This document shows, piece by piece, positions 12,726-21,380 of a DNA stretch of 64,000 nucleotides. Numbering within the stretch: position 1 is the stretch's first letter; each line of letters begins with the position of its first letter. Source of the stretch: Nocardioides oleivorans (GTDB lineage Bacteria; Actinomycetota; Actinomycetes; Propionibacteriales; Nocardioidaceae). The stretch is taken from assembly GCF_004137255.1 (NCBI RefSeq), contig NZ_SDWT01000001.1, positions 2,418,001-2,482,000 on the forward strand, read 5' to 3'. The notes beneath the pieces are model-generated. The model saw nothing but the letters and a program-made list of their open reading frames with translations, was not told where the DNA came from and searched no databases. A program made the translations under genes and the position numbers.

Positions 12726-15347
12726 ATGACGCACCACTCCCTGAGCCGGCGGCTCCTCCGGGCGGGCCTCGCGCTCGCCGTCTCCGCCGGCGCCCTGGCG
12801 ACGTACGCCTCGAGCCCCGCCGTCGCGGTCGCGCTGACGGACGTGAAGGTCAACGAGATCAACTCCAACGGCACCGACTTCATCGAGCTCACCAACATCG
12901 GCACCGCCGACGTGGACCTCTCGAGCTGGGTGCTGGCCGACAACAGCGCCAAGCGCTACCGGATTCCCGCGGGTACGACGCTGCCCGCCGGTGGCTTCGT
13001 CTCCTTCGACGTCGACGACACCACCAACCCGCTCGGTGGCTTCGGCCTCGGCAACGGCGACGACGCCCGGGTGTTCCTCGCGGACGGCACGACGCTCGTC
13101 GACGCGCACACCTACCCGGCGCACGCGACCACCTCGTGGGGCCGCTGCCCCGACGGCACCGGTGCGTTCGTGCAGACCTCGGCCCTGACCCCCGGCGCGG
13201 CCAACTCCTGCCCGTCGGGCTTCGACCCGATGGACGTCCGCCTCAACGAGGTCGAGTCCAACGGTGACACCGTCGCCGACTGGGTCGAGCTCACCAACGT
13301 CGGCGCCACGCCCGCCGACGTGTCCGGCTGGAAGCTCAAGGACGCCGGCGCCACCAACCCGTTCGTCACGATCCCGGCCGGCACCGTCATCCAGCCGGGC
13401 GCCTACGTCGCGATCTACACCGAGACCCCGCCGCCTGGCTTCGGGCTGGGCGTCGACGACACGATCACGCTCTACCGCGCCGACGGCACCTCGAAGGTCG
13501 ACGAGCACAGCTGGTCAGGCGGCCACGCCGCGACGACGTACGGCCGCTGCCCCGACGGCACCGGCACCTGGCAGGTCACCACGGTCCCGACCCGCGGCGC
13601 GGCCAACGCGTGCAGCCCGATCCGGGTCAACGAGATCAGCTCGAACCCGAACCCGGACTGGGTCGAGCTGGTCAACCTCTCCACCGCGCCCGTCGACGTC
13701 ACCGGCTGGGTGGTCAAGGACAGCACCGACGAGAACCCGGCGACCCTGAGCGGCACCGTGCCCGCGAACGGGCGCCTCGTCGTCGAGGGCACCCTCCCCG
13801 GCCTCGGCTCGGCCGACTCGGTGCGGCTCTTCGATCCCACCGCGAAGCTGATCGACTCCTACTCCTGGACCGCCCACGGCGTGCCGACCTACGCCCGCTG
13901 CGCCGACGGCGTGGGTGCCTTCACCACCAGCGCCTCGGCCACCAAGGGTGCGGCCAACGACTGTCCCGGCCTCGAGACTGAGCCGTGGTTCGGCTCGCAG
14001 CAGGTCGTGACCTCCGACCTCGCCGCGACGTTCGTCCAGGACGCCAGCGGCGTGGTCTTCGACCCGGCCGACCCGACCGGGAAGACCCTGTGGGTCGCGC
14101 AGAACAAGGCCGGCACGCTCTGGAAGATGACGAAGAACGGCGCCACGTGGGAGCCCGCCACCGGCTGGTCCGGTGGCCGGAACCCGCGCTACGTCGACGG
14201 CACCGGCGCACCCGACACCGAGGGCATCACGATCGGCCCGGACGGTGCGGTCTACCTCGCCGCCGAGCGCAACAACGACGTCAGCGGAGTCAGCAGGAAC
14301 ACCGTGCTGCGCTACGTGCCGGGCTCGTCGACCAGCGCTGATCCGCTTCGGGCGACCGACGAGTGGAACCTCAACGGCCTGCTCCCGACACTCGGCGCCA
14401 ACCTCGGCCTCGAGGGGATCACCTGGATCCCGGACGGCGCGCTCACCGCCGGCGGCTTCCTCGACCAGGCCACGGGCAAGGCCTACTCACCCGCTGACTA
14501 CCCGAACCACGGCAGTGGCCTGTACGCCGTCGCCGTCGAGGGCACCGGCCTGGTGTACGTCGTCGCGCTGGAGCAGACCGCGGCCGTGCAGGAGTCGGCC
14601 CACCTGGTCGCCACGATCGACCCCGGGCTGATGACCAGGGCCGGCACCCCGTCGGCCATGGACGTGGCCTGGGACCCGGAGACCACCCAGCTGCGCGTCC
14701 TCTGCGACGACAGCTGCGACGGCGTGTCCGTGGCGATGGACCTGACGGGCGGTGAGCTCGGCGTGACCCACGCCTACGACCGCCCGACCACGATGCCCAA
14801 CCTCAACAACGAGGGCATTGCCTTCGCCCCGCAGGCGTCCTGCGCCAACGGGCGCAAGGAGGTCGTGTGGAGCGACGACGGCGACACCGACAGCCACTCG
14901 CTGCGCTCGGGCACCGTCCCGTGCTCGCCGCGCGCCACCGACCCGACCACCCCGAGCCCGGACCCGACGCCGACCCCGGCGCCGACCCCGACTCCCGCCC
15001 CGACCCCGACGCCTGCGCCGGTCCCGGTGCCGACCCTCGCGCCGACCCCGGCCGGCAAGCAGCCGGCCGAGGCCAGCGTGTCGAGGGCCACGGTGCGCGG
15101 GAGCGTGGGCGAGCGGGTCCGGGTCCGGCTCACGATCGCGTCCGGTGACGGAGCGGCCACGGGCCTGGTGAAGGTGAAGGTGAAGGGCACGAAGGGCTCC
15201 TTCAAGGTGCGGCTCACCAGGGGCGAGGCGGCGATCAGGCTGCCGCGCTTCAACCGGGCCGGGACGAAGACCGTCTGGCTGAAGTACCTCGGCGACGCCG
15301 ACACCCGGCGGTCCACGACCACCGTCAAGGCGATCATCACCGCCTGA
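12726..15347 (+). CDS. Secreted protein with three lamin-tail domains and C-terminal Ig-like domain
   Basis: The 873-residue product begins with a signal peptide (about residues 1-36, ending near SSPAVAVA). Three lamin-tail domains follow, each starting with a VNEI/LNEV motif (VNEINSNGTDFIELTN, LNEVESNGDTVADWVELTN, VNEISSNPNPDWVELVN) and ending with a GRCPDGTG-like Cys segment and GAANxC. The middle 400 residues look like a beta-propeller or phytase/esterase-like domain. A proline-rich PTPAPTP linker (about residues 740-780) leads to a Lys-rich Ig-like module. Cys pairs suggest disulphides outside the cell. Function is unknown; adhesion or extracellular hydrolysis is possible. A strong terminator follows. 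Confidence 0.82.
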   Translation: MTHHSLSRRLLRAGLALAVSAGALATYASSPAVAVALTDVKVNEINSNGTDFIELTNIGTADVDLSSWVLADNSAKRYRIPAGTTLPAGGFVSFDVDDTTNPLGGFGLGNGDDARVFLADGTTLVDAHTYPAHATTSWGRCPDGTGAFVQTSALTPGAANSCPSGFDPMDVRLNEVESNGDTVADWVELTNVGATPADVSGWKLKDAGATNPFVTIPAGTVIQPGAYVAIYTETPPPGFGLGVDDTITLYRADGTSKVDEHSWSGGHAATTYGRCPDGTGTWQVTTVPTRGAANACSPIRVNEISSNPNPDWVELVNLSTAPVDVTGWVVKDSTDENPATLSGTVPANGRLVVEGTLPGLGSADSVRLFDPTAKLIDSYSWTAHGVPTYARCADGVGAFTTSASATKGAANDCPGLETEPWFGSQQVVTSDLAATFVQDASGVVFDPADPTGKTLWVAQNKAGTLWKMTKNGATWEPATGWSGGRNPRYVDGTGAPDTEGITIGPDGAVYLAAERNNDVSGVSRNTVLRYVPGSSTSADPLRATDEWNLNGLLPTLGANLGLEGITWIPDGALTAGGFLDQATGKAYSPADYPNHGSGLYAVAVEGTGLVYVVALEQTAAVQESAHLVATIDPGLMTRAGTPSAMDVAWDPETTQLRVLCDDSCDGVSVAMDLTGGELGVTHAYDRPTTMPNLNNEGIAFAPQASCANGRKEVVWSDDGDTDSHSLRSGTVPCSPRATDPTTPSPDPTPTPAPTPTPAPTPTPAPVPVPTLAPTPAGKQPAEASVSRATVRGSVGERVRVRLTIASGDGAATGLVKVKVKGTKGSFKVRLTRGEAAIRLPRFNRAGTKTVWLKYLGDADTRRSTTTVKAIITA
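14940..15055 (+). repeat. Proline/threonine-rich linker repeat
   Basis: Short units of CCGACNCC type encode alternating Pro, Thr and Ala. They separate the middle domain from the C-terminal Ig-like module of the secreted lamin-tail protein and probably form an extended stalk. Confidence 0.7.
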
Positions 15348-15353
15348 ACGCCC

Positions 15354-15397
15354 GCCGCCACCGCTCCGACTGCTACCCCGGGCGGAGCGGTGGCGGC
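15354..15397 (+). terminator. Hairpin after the lamin-tail protein gene
   Basis: A perfect 15-bp stem (GCCGCCACCGCTCCG and its complement) with a 14-nt loop lies 6 bases after the stop. There is no T-run, as is usual for GC-rich actinobacteria. Confidence 0.75.
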
Positions 15398-15576
15398 GCG
15401 CCTCTCCACCTTTGGTAGCAGGCAACCTGAGAAGTTGCTGTGTCGGGAACAGCGACCCGCCCGGGCACGTTTGATCAGGTGTCACCCCGGCTAGAGTGGA
15501 GTGACGCACCAGGCGTCGTCACCGCGACGGCGTCGCACTCTCCGGATCTTCCGGAGGTGGCCTCCAAGGAGAGACC

Positions 15577-16440
15577 ATGAAGAGCAACAACCCCGTTTTC
15601 GCCCGTTCCGAGGAGTTCAACCGCGCCTCGTCGAACACCTACGGAAACCAGACCTACGCCGGTGGCGGCGCGGCCTACCCGGGCTACGGCGACACCACCG
15701 ACCCCTCCACCTGGGGCACCGGCACGCCCGGCCAGGTCGACCGGGGTCGCATGACGATCGACTCGGTGGTCCAGAAGACCGCCATCTCCATCGCCCTCGT
15801 CTTCGTCGCCGCCTTCGCCACCTGGTGGTGGATCGGTGACGTGGTCGTCGACAACTTCGTCGACAACGACGCACTCGCCAAGGCGCAGATGCTGTCCGTG
15901 GTGGGCGCCGGTGGCGCGTTCCTGCTGTCGCTGGTCAACTCCTTCAAGCGGGTCATCAGCCCCGCCCTGGTGATGGCCTTCGCCCTCGCCGAGGGTGTCG
16001 CGCTCGGTGCGATCAGCAAGTACTTCGACGCGGCCTACCCCGGCGTGGTCACGCAGGCCGTGCTCGGCACCTTCGCCGCCTTCGTCGGCACCCTGGCCGC
16101 CTACAAGTTCCTCAACATCAAGGTGGGCGACAAGTTCCGCCGCGGCGTCGTCGCCGGCATGTTCGGCATGGTGGGCCTCGGCCTGATGTCGCTGGTGCTG
16201 AGCTTCTTCGGCATCAACACCGGCCTCTTCGGCATGGGCGGCCTCGGCCTCCTCTTCGCCGTCGCCGGCCTGGTGCTCGGTGTCTTCATGCTGATCCTCG
16301 ACTTCGACTTCGTCGAGAACGGCGTCACCGCCGGTCTCCCGGAGCGCGAGTCGTGGCGGGCGGCCTTCGGCCTGACCGTCAGCCTGGTCTGGATCTACAC
16401 CAACCTGCTCCGGATCCTCGCGATCATGCGTGGCGACTGA
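15577..16440 (+). CDS. Bax inhibitor-1/YccA family membrane protein
   Basis: This 287-residue protein has a Gly/Tyr/Asn-rich soluble N-terminus of about 60 residues and then seven membrane segments. Late acidic residues (LILDFDFVENG) match the di-aspartate region of the YetJ/TMBIM family, whose characterised members are pH-sensitive calcium leak channels. LERESW-like and LTVSLVWIYTNLLRILAI end segments are typical. ATG 15577 follows AAGGAGAG with 3-4 bases spacing. The gene stands alone between two strong terminators, so it is probably monocistronic. The exact role in actinobacteria is unknown. Confidence 0.9.
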   Translation: MKSNNPVFARSEEFNRASSNTYGNQTYAGGGAAYPGYGDTTDPSTWGTGTPGQVDRGRMTIDSVVQKTAISIALVFVAAFATWWWIGDVVVDNFVDNDALAKAQMLSVVGAGGAFLLSLVNSFKRVISPALVMAFALAEGVALGAISKYFDAAYPGVVTQAVLGTFAAFVGTLAAYKFLNIKVGDKFRRGVVAGMFGMVGLGLMSLVLSFFGINTGLFGMGGLGLLFAVAGLVLGVFMLILDFDFVENGVTAGLPERESWRAAFGLTVSLVWIYTNLLRILAIMRGD

Positions 16441-16460
16441 CCGTCCGCCCCGCACAGCTC

Positions 16461-16497
16461 CGCCGGCCCGCCCGAGTCGCACTCGGGCGGGCCGGCG
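16461..16497 (+). terminator. Terminator of the Bax-inhibitor-like gene
   Basis: A perfect 16-bp GC-rich stem with a 5-nt loop (TCGCA) followed by TCATTTCT lies 20 bases after the stop. It can act in both directions. Confidence 0.85.
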
Positions 16498-16520
16498 TCA
16501 TTTCTGCCGGTTGCCCGAGC

Positions 16521-16566
16521 GGTGAGTGAGCCACCTTCCGGATGCCCGGGAGGTGGCTCACTCACC
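16521..16566. terminator. 16-bp hairpin overlapping the SGNH hydrolase stop
   Basis: GGTGAGTGAGCCACCT pairs perfectly with AGGTGGCTCACTCACC around a 14-nt loop. The stop codon of the leftward SGNH gene (16558-16560) is inside the right arm. It probably terminates that gene, back to back with the terminator at 16461-16497. The pattern could also be a dispersed palindromic repeat. Confidence 0.65.
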
Positions 16567-17592
16567 GCCCGCAGCGTCGACGGACTCGTGGTCCTCGTGC
16601 TCGCCCGGCGACTCGGCGTCGGTCGAGGGGCGGCGACGGCGGTGCCGGAGCTCGACCCAGCGGCCGCGGAGGCCGCGCTGGTTGCCGCCGACCTCCGTGC
16701 CGTCTACCTCGGTGCCGGGCGTGCGCGCGGCACGTACGGCGGCGGCCGCGACCGGCAGGATGCCCTCGCGCCGCAGCGGCTCGGGCATCACCTCGTCGTC
16801 GGGCAGCAGGTCGAGCGCGGCCAGGCACGACGGGACGAGCACCGAGGCGAGCTGCTTGTAGCCGTCGGCGGACGGGTGGAAGCGGTCGGGCCCGAAGAGC
16901 AACGCGGGGGCGGCGTAGAACTCGGGCCCGAGGATGTCGCCGAGCGAGACCGAGCGACCGCCGTTCTCGACGACCGTGATGGTCTGCGCGGCCGCGAGCC
17001 GGCGCGACCACTCGCGCGCCACCTGCTTCAGCGGCGGCGGGATCGGCCGGATCGTGCCGAGGTCGGGGCACGTGCCGACGACCACGACGACGCCCTCCTC
17101 GCGCAGGCGGCGTACACCTTCTGCGAGGTGCCGCACCGACGCGGAGGGCAGCACGGAGTGGGTGACGTCGTTGGCGCCGATGAGCACGACGGCGAGGTCG
17201 GGGTGGGTGGTCAGTGCGTGGTCCACCTGCTCGGCCAGCGCGCTCGACTGGGCGCCGACCACGGCGAAGGAGCGCAGGTGGACGCGACGGTCGGCCTGGT
17301 GGGCGAGGCCGCTGGCCAGCTGGGCGCCGGGCGTCTCCTCGACCCGGTCGACTCCGTAGCCCGCGGCGCTGGAGTCGCCGAGCAGGGCGATCCGGATCGC
17401 CGGCGCGGGCCGGCCGCGGCCGTACCAGCCGGTCGCGTCGGGCGGGATGTCCTCGGCGTTGCCGATCGCCTTGCGGGCCACCTTGGCCTCGGCGACCAGC
17501 AGCCCGTAGAGGCCGGCGCCGACGACGGAGAGCCCGCCCCCGCCGAGCGCAGCGGCCGATGCCAGCTTGCGTGCTGCTCCTGTTGCCCCCAC
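16558..17592 (-). CDS. SGNH/GDSL hydrolase, probably secreted or membrane-anchored
   Basis: The 344-residue protein has an N-terminal hydrophobic segment (LGGGGLSVVGAGLYGLL, residues 16-32) that may be a signal anchor. The SGNH blocks follow: IALLGDSSAAGYG with nucleophile Ser74, a Gly in block II, LIGANDVTH (block III) and DRFHPSADGY with the catalytic Asp and His (block V). Family members are esterases or lipases acting on acyl or acetyl esters; the substrate here is unknown. The last 80 residues are charged and low in complexity. GTG 17592 is chosen because the upstream sequence lacks conserved residues. The gene diverges from cystathionine beta-synthase. Confidence 0.87.
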   Translation of the reverse strand: MGATGAARKLASAAALGGGGLSVVGAGLYGLLVAEAKVARKAIGNAEDIPPDATGWYGRGRPAPAIRIALLGDSSAAGYGVDRVEETPGAQLASGLAHQADRRVHLRSFAVVGAQSSALAEQVDHALTTHPDLAVVLIGANDVTHSVLPSASVRHLAEGVRRLREEGVVVVVGTCPDLGTIRPIPPPLKQVAREWSRRLAAAQTITVVENGGRSVSLGDILGPEFYAAPALLFGPDRFHPSADGYKQLASVLVPSCLAALDLLPDDEVMPEPLRREGILPVAAAAVRAARTPGTEVDGTEVGGNQRGLRGRWVELRHRRRRPSTDAESPGEHEDHESVDAAGGE

Positions 17593-17641
17593 GCCCCTGA
17601 GGGTACCCAGCGGCGTTGCAGGTGACGGAGCCCGAGGTCGG

Positions 17642-17647
17642 TACATT
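17642..17647 (+). promoter_or_regulatory. Probable -10 box of a leaderless cbs mRNA
   Basis: TACATT lies 6 bases before GTG 17654, with no clear ribosome binding site. Transcription would begin at or next to the start codon. Confidence 0.5.
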
Positions 17648-17653
17648 GGCCGG

Positions 17654-19048
17654 GTGCAGTACGTGAACTCGCTCCTCGACCTCATCGGCAACACCCCGCT
17701 CGTCCGGCTGGGCCGGACGCTGGACCTCCCGGAGACCGCAGCAGACGGTCCGCTGGTCCTGGCGAAGGTGGAGTACCTCAACCCCGGCGGGTCCGTGAAG
17801 GACCGCATCGCCAGCCGGATGATCGAGGCCGCCGAGGCCTCGGGGGAGCTCCAGCCCGGCGGCACGATCGTCGAGCCGACCTCCGGCAACACCGGCGTCG
17901 GCCTCGCGATGGTGGCCCAGCAGAAGGGCTACAAATGCATCTTCGTGTGCCCCGACAAGGTCAGCGAGGACAAGCGCAACGTGCTCAAGGCCTACGGCGC
18001 CGAGGTCGTCGTGTGCCCGACCGCCGTCGCGCCCGAGCACCCCGACTCCTACTACAACGTGAGCGACCGGCTCTCGAAGCAGCCCGGCGCCTGGAAGCCC
18101 GACCAGTACTCCAACCCCCACAACCCGCGCTCCCACTACGAGACCACCGGTCCGGAGATCTGGGCGCAGACGGAGGGGAGGATCACCCACTTCGTCACCG
18201 GCATGGGCACCGGCGGCACCATCAGCGGCGTCGGGCGCTACCTCAAGGAGCAGAACCCCGACGTGCAGGTCATCGGCGCCGACCCGGCCGGCTCGGTCTA
18301 CTCCGGCGGCACCGGTCGCCCCTACCTCGTCGAGGGCGTCGGTGAGGACTTCTGGCCCGACACCTACGACCGCTCCGTGGCCGACCGCGTCATCGAGGTC
18401 TCCGACGCCGACTCCTTCGCCTTCACCCGCCGCCTCGCCCGCGAGGAGGCGATGCTCGTCGGGGGCTCGGCCGGGATGGCGGCCTTCGCGGCGCGCCAGC
18501 TCGCCCACGAGCTGACCGAGGCCGGCCGGACCGACGCCGTCGTCGTCGTGCTGCTGCCCGACTCCGGTCGCGGCTACCTCACCAAGGTCTTCAACGACGA
18601 GTGGCTCGGCCAGTACGGCTTCGCCACCGGCGCGCAGGCCGACCACCGCACGGTCGGGGAGGTGCTGCGCGGCAAGTCCGGGCAGCTGCCGGACCTGGTC
18701 CACACGCACCCGAGCGAGACCATCGCCGAGGCCGTCCACATCTTCCAGGAGTACGGCGTCAGCCAGATGCCTGTCGTCCGGGCCGAGCCGCCGATCGTGG
18801 CTGCCGAGGTCGCGGGCTCGGTGTCGGTCTCGACGCTCCTCGACGCGCTCTTCGCCGGCACGGCGAAGCTCAACGACCCGGTCGAGGACCACATGTCGCC
18901 GGCCATGCCGACCATCGGCTCCACCGAGGCGGCCGCCGACGCGGTGACGCTGCTCGAGAAGGCCGACGCGGTCCTCGTGCACGAGGACGGCAAGCCCATC
19001 GGCGTGCTCACCCGCCAGGACCTGCTGACCTTCGTGGCGGCCTCGTGA
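17654..19048 (+). CDS. cbs: Cystathionine beta-synthase
   Basis: The enzyme condenses serine (or O-acetylserine) with homocysteine to cystathionine using PLP. The PLP lysine is Lys49 in NPGGSVKDRIA, the phosphate loop and substrate motif are SGNTG (77-81) and GTGGTISGVG, and SDADSF/GGSAG segments complete the fold. Two CBS domains occupy about residues 335-464, a regulatory module absent from plain cysteine synthases. The 464-residue length fits. Together with the MetB-like gene at 49059 it allows homocysteine to be converted to cysteine. GTG 17654 appears leaderless; GTG 17663 is an alternative. The stop overlaps the next start by 4 bases. Confidence 0.93.
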   Translation: MQYVNSLLDLIGNTPLVRLGRTLDLPETAADGPLVLAKVEYLNPGGSVKDRIASRMIEAAEASGELQPGGTIVEPTSGNTGVGLAMVAQQKGYKCIFVCPDKVSEDKRNVLKAYGAEVVVCPTAVAPEHPDSYYNVSDRLSKQPGAWKPDQYSNPHNPRSHYETTGPEIWAQTEGRITHFVTGMGTGGTISGVGRYLKEQNPDVQVIGADPAGSVYSGGTGRPYLVEGVGEDFWPDTYDRSVADRVIEVSDADSFAFTRRLAREEAMLVGGSAGMAAFAARQLAHELTEAGRTDAVVVVLLPDSGRGYLTKVFNDEWLGQYGFATGAQADHRTVGEVLRGKSGQLPDLVHTHPSETIAEAVHIFQEYGVSQMPVVRAEPPIVAAEVAGSVSVSTLLDALFAGTAKLNDPVEDHMSPAMPTIGSTEAAADAVTLLEKADAVLVHEDGKPIGVLTRQDLLTFVAAS

Positions 19049-19509
19049 GCGGCGGCACCACGCTGGTCCGTCGGGCGAGGGGCCTCGCCACGGCCCTGGT
19101 CGTGCTCGCCTGCCTCGGGCTGAGCGCCTGCGGCGGCGACGACGTCGACACCAGCTCCGACCCGGTCGAGGTCGAGGTCGGCTCGGCCTTCTCCTGGGAC
19201 GGCTTCACCGTCGACGACGGGTGGACGCTCGAGGGCATCGACCGCTCCGTCAACGGTGACACCGTCACCACGCCGTCGGTGAAGGGCACGATCACCAACA
19301 CCCTCGACGAGGAGCGGGCGGCGATCTTCGAGATGGTCTTCTCCGCCGACAGCGAGCCCGTCGCGACGATCAGCTGCTCGGCGGCGACGATGGTCAAGGA
19401 CCAGTCGCAGCAGTTCGAGTGCCCGGGCCTGAGCGCCACGATGCCCGACGACTACGACGCCGTGGTGGTGCAGGAGTACGTCCGCGACGACGGCTCCAGC
19501 TCCAGCTGA
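19045..19509 (+). CDS. Small lipoprotein of unknown function
   Basis: This 154-residue protein has a lipoprotein signal with lipobox LSAC followed by GGDD, so it is predicted to be anchored on the outer membrane face. The mature region is acidic and beta-rich (SAFSWDGFTVDDGWTLEG, VKGTITNTLDEERAAIFEMVFS) and resembles FxLYD/DUF4352-like extracellular domains that mediate binding. Two Cys (ISCSAATMV and FECPG) may form a disulphide. GTG 19045 overlaps the cbs stop (GTGA), and the permease gene starts 1 base after its stop, so cbs, this gene and the permease probably form one operon. Confidence 0.8.
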   Translation: MSGGTTLVRRARGLATALVVLACLGLSACGGDDVDTSSDPVEVEVGSAFSWDGFTVDDGWTLEGIDRSVNGDTVTTPSVKGTITNTLDEERAAIFEMVFSADSEPVATISCSAATMVKDQSQQFECPGLSATMPDDYDAVVVQEYVRDDGSSSS

Positions 19510-19510
19510 C

Positions 19511-20290
19511 GTGGCCGACCTGTCCCTCGAGGTCGTCGCCTTCCTGGTCCTCGCCGCGCTCGTCGCGGGCTTCGTCGACGCCGTCGTCGGCGGCGGGGGA
19601 CTGGTCCAGCTCCCCGCACTCCTCATCGGCCTGCCCGGCGCCTCGGTCGTGCAGATCGCGGCCACCAACAAGCTGGCCTCGTTCTGCGGCACCAGCATCA
19701 GCGCAGCGACGTACGTCCGGCGCATCCGTCCCGACCCGCGCACGTTCCTGCCGCTGATGCTCGCCGCCGGCCTCGGGTCGGCGGGTGGCGCGCTGGTCGC
19801 CTCGCTGCTGCCGCGCAGCGCGTTCGACCCGATCATCCTGGGGGTCCTGGTGCTCGTCGGCGGCTACGTCTGGTTCCGGCCGAGCGTCGGCGAGCTGACC
19901 CGGCTGCGGTTCCAGGGAGGACAGCACCTGACGGCCGTAGTGCTGACCGGCCTCACGATCGGCTTCTACGACGGGTCCATCGGCCCGGGCACCGGGTCGT
20001 TCCTGGTCTTCGCGCTCGTCGGCCTGCTCGGCTACAACTTCCTCGAGGCCTCGGCGAAGGCCAAGCTCGCCAACTGGGCGACCAACCTCGCCGCGCTGAT
20101 CGTCTTCATCCCGCAGGGCGCCGTGATCTGGCCGCTCGCGCTGGTGATGGCGGCAGCCAACATCGCCGGGGGCTACCTCGGCGCCCGGCTCGCGATGGCG
20201 CGCGGCGCGAAGTTCGTGCGGGCGTTCTTCCTCGTGGTGGTCTCCGGGTTCGTGGTCCGCATCGGCGGAGGCCTGATCGGCTGGTGGTGA
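19511..20290 (+). CDS. TSUP (TauE/SafE) family permease
   Basis: The 259-residue protein has about eight membrane segments. It carries the family hallmarks AGFVDAVVGGGGLVQLPALL at the N-terminus and IGFYDGSIGPGTGSFLVFALV in the middle. TauE/SafE-like permeases export or import sulfur-containing anions such as sulfite, thiosulfate or sulfoacetate. Its position directly behind cystathionine beta-synthase supports a sulfur-related substrate, but this is inference. The GTG start lies 1 base beyond the preceding stop, which suggests coupled translation. Confidence 0.88.
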   Translation: MADLSLEVVAFLVLAALVAGFVDAVVGGGGLVQLPALLIGLPGASVVQIAATNKLASFCGTSISAATYVRRIRPDPRTFLPLMLAAGLGSAGGALVASLLPRSAFDPIILGVLVLVGGYVWFRPSVGELTRLRFQGGQHLTAVVLTGLTIGFYDGSIGPGTGSFLVFALVGLLGYNFLEASAKAKLANWATNLAALIVFIPQGAVIWPLALVMAAANIAGGYLGARLAMARGAKFVRAFFLVVVSGFVVRIGGGLIGWW

Positions 20291-20313
20291 CAGGTCCAGG
20301 CTGTCGCGACCGG

Positions 20314-20319
20314 TAGCCT
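20314..20319 (+). promoter_or_regulatory. Probable -10 box of a leaderless yihY-like mRNA
   Basis: TAGCCT lies 8 bases before GTG 20328, and no ribosome binding site is visible between them. Confidence 0.5.
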
Positions 20320-20327
20320 TCCCTCTC

Positions 20328-21380
20328 GTGGGAGCGGTCTCGGGAGTCGACAGGTTCCAGCGCCGTCATTCCGTGCTCGGTTTCCCGCTCGCAGTCATCT
20401 ACAAGTACTTCGACGACCAGGGCCCCTACCTCGCCTCGGCGCTGACCTACTACGCCTTCGTCGCGATCTTTCCGCTGATGCTGCTCGGCACCTCGATCCT
20501 GGGCCTCTTCCTCCGCGGCGAGCCGCAGTGGCAGGAGCAGATCCTCAACTCGGCGCTCTCGCAGTTCCCGATCATCGGCGACGAGCTCGGACGCCCCGAG
20601 GGCCTGCAGGGGTCGGTGGCCGGTGTCGTGTTCGGTGCGCTCGCCGCGCTCTACGGCGCGATGGGACTGGGCCAGGCCCTGCAGAACACCCAGCACGTCG
20701 CCTGGTCCGTGCCGCGCAACAGCCGGCCGAACCCGATCTACGCGCGGGTCAAGACGCTCATCCTGCTCGTCACCGCCGGCTTCTCGCTGCTGGCGGTCAC
20801 CGTCGTGACGACGCTGGCCAGCAGCACCGACGTGTTCGGCTCGTTCGTCGCCGACGGCCTCAAGACCTTCCTCCCGCTCATCGCGGTGGCCGTCGTCGGC
20901 ACGTTCCTGACCCTGCTGTTCCGCTTCGCCGCGACCGGCCAGCACTCGTTCTGGCGCGCGGCCCCCGGCGGCTACGCGCTCGCGATCATGTGGCAGGTGC
21001 TCCAGATCGGTGGCGCGGCCTACGTCGACAACGTGCTGGTCGACACCTCCTCGATGACCAAGACCTTCGGGCTCGTCCTCGGTCTGATCGGCTTCCTCTG
21101 GATCGGCGCGGTCATGGCCGTGCTGGCGATGGAGGTCAACGTCGTCGCCGCGCGCAGGCTGTGGCCGCGCGCGCTGCTGACACCGTTCACCGACAACATC
21201 GAGCTCACCGACGCCGACCGCAGGGCCTACGCCCTCTACGCCGGCATGCAGCGGCACAAGGGCTTCGAGAAGGTGTCGGTCGTGTGGGAGCCGAGCCCCG
21301 TCGAGATCAAGGCCGCGGAGGCGGAGTCGCCGGCAGAGCAGCCCTCGCCCGAGCCCGTCGAGGACCACAAGCCGGCGTGA
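20328..21380 (+). CDS. YihY/BrkB family inner membrane protein
   Basis: The 350-residue protein has six predicted membrane segments and the conserved start (FDDQGPYLASALTYYAFVAIFPLMLL), which contains the Ala-Leu-Thr-Tyr-Tyr core typical of YihY/BrkB. A C-terminal acidic, proline-rich tail of about 60 residues is cytoplasmic. The older label ribonuclease BN for this family is incorrect; function remains unknown. GTG 20328 appears leaderless. The YigZ gene follows with a 4-base overlap. Confidence 0.9.
   Translation: MGAVSGVDRFQRRHSVLGFPLAVIYKYFDDQGPYLASALTYYAFVAIFPLMLLGTSILGLFLRGEPQWQEQILNSALSQFPIIGDELGRPEGLQGSVAGVVFGALAALYGAMGLGQALQNTQHVAWSVPRNSRPNPIYARVKTLILLVTAGFSLLAVTVVTTLASSTDVFGSFVADGLKTFLPLIAVAVVGTFLTLLFRFAATGQHSFWRAAPGGYALAIMWQVLQIGGAAYVDNVLVDTSSMTKTFGLVLGLIGFLWIGAVMAVLAMEVNVVAARRLWPRALLTPFTDNIELTDADRRAYALYAGMQRHKGFEKVSVVWEPSPVEIKAAEAESPAEQPSPEPVEDHKPA

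Noticed and set aside
20328-21380. Ribonuclease BN
   Set aside because: The protein is a YihY/BrkB membrane protein; the ribonuclease label for this family arose from an early misassignment.
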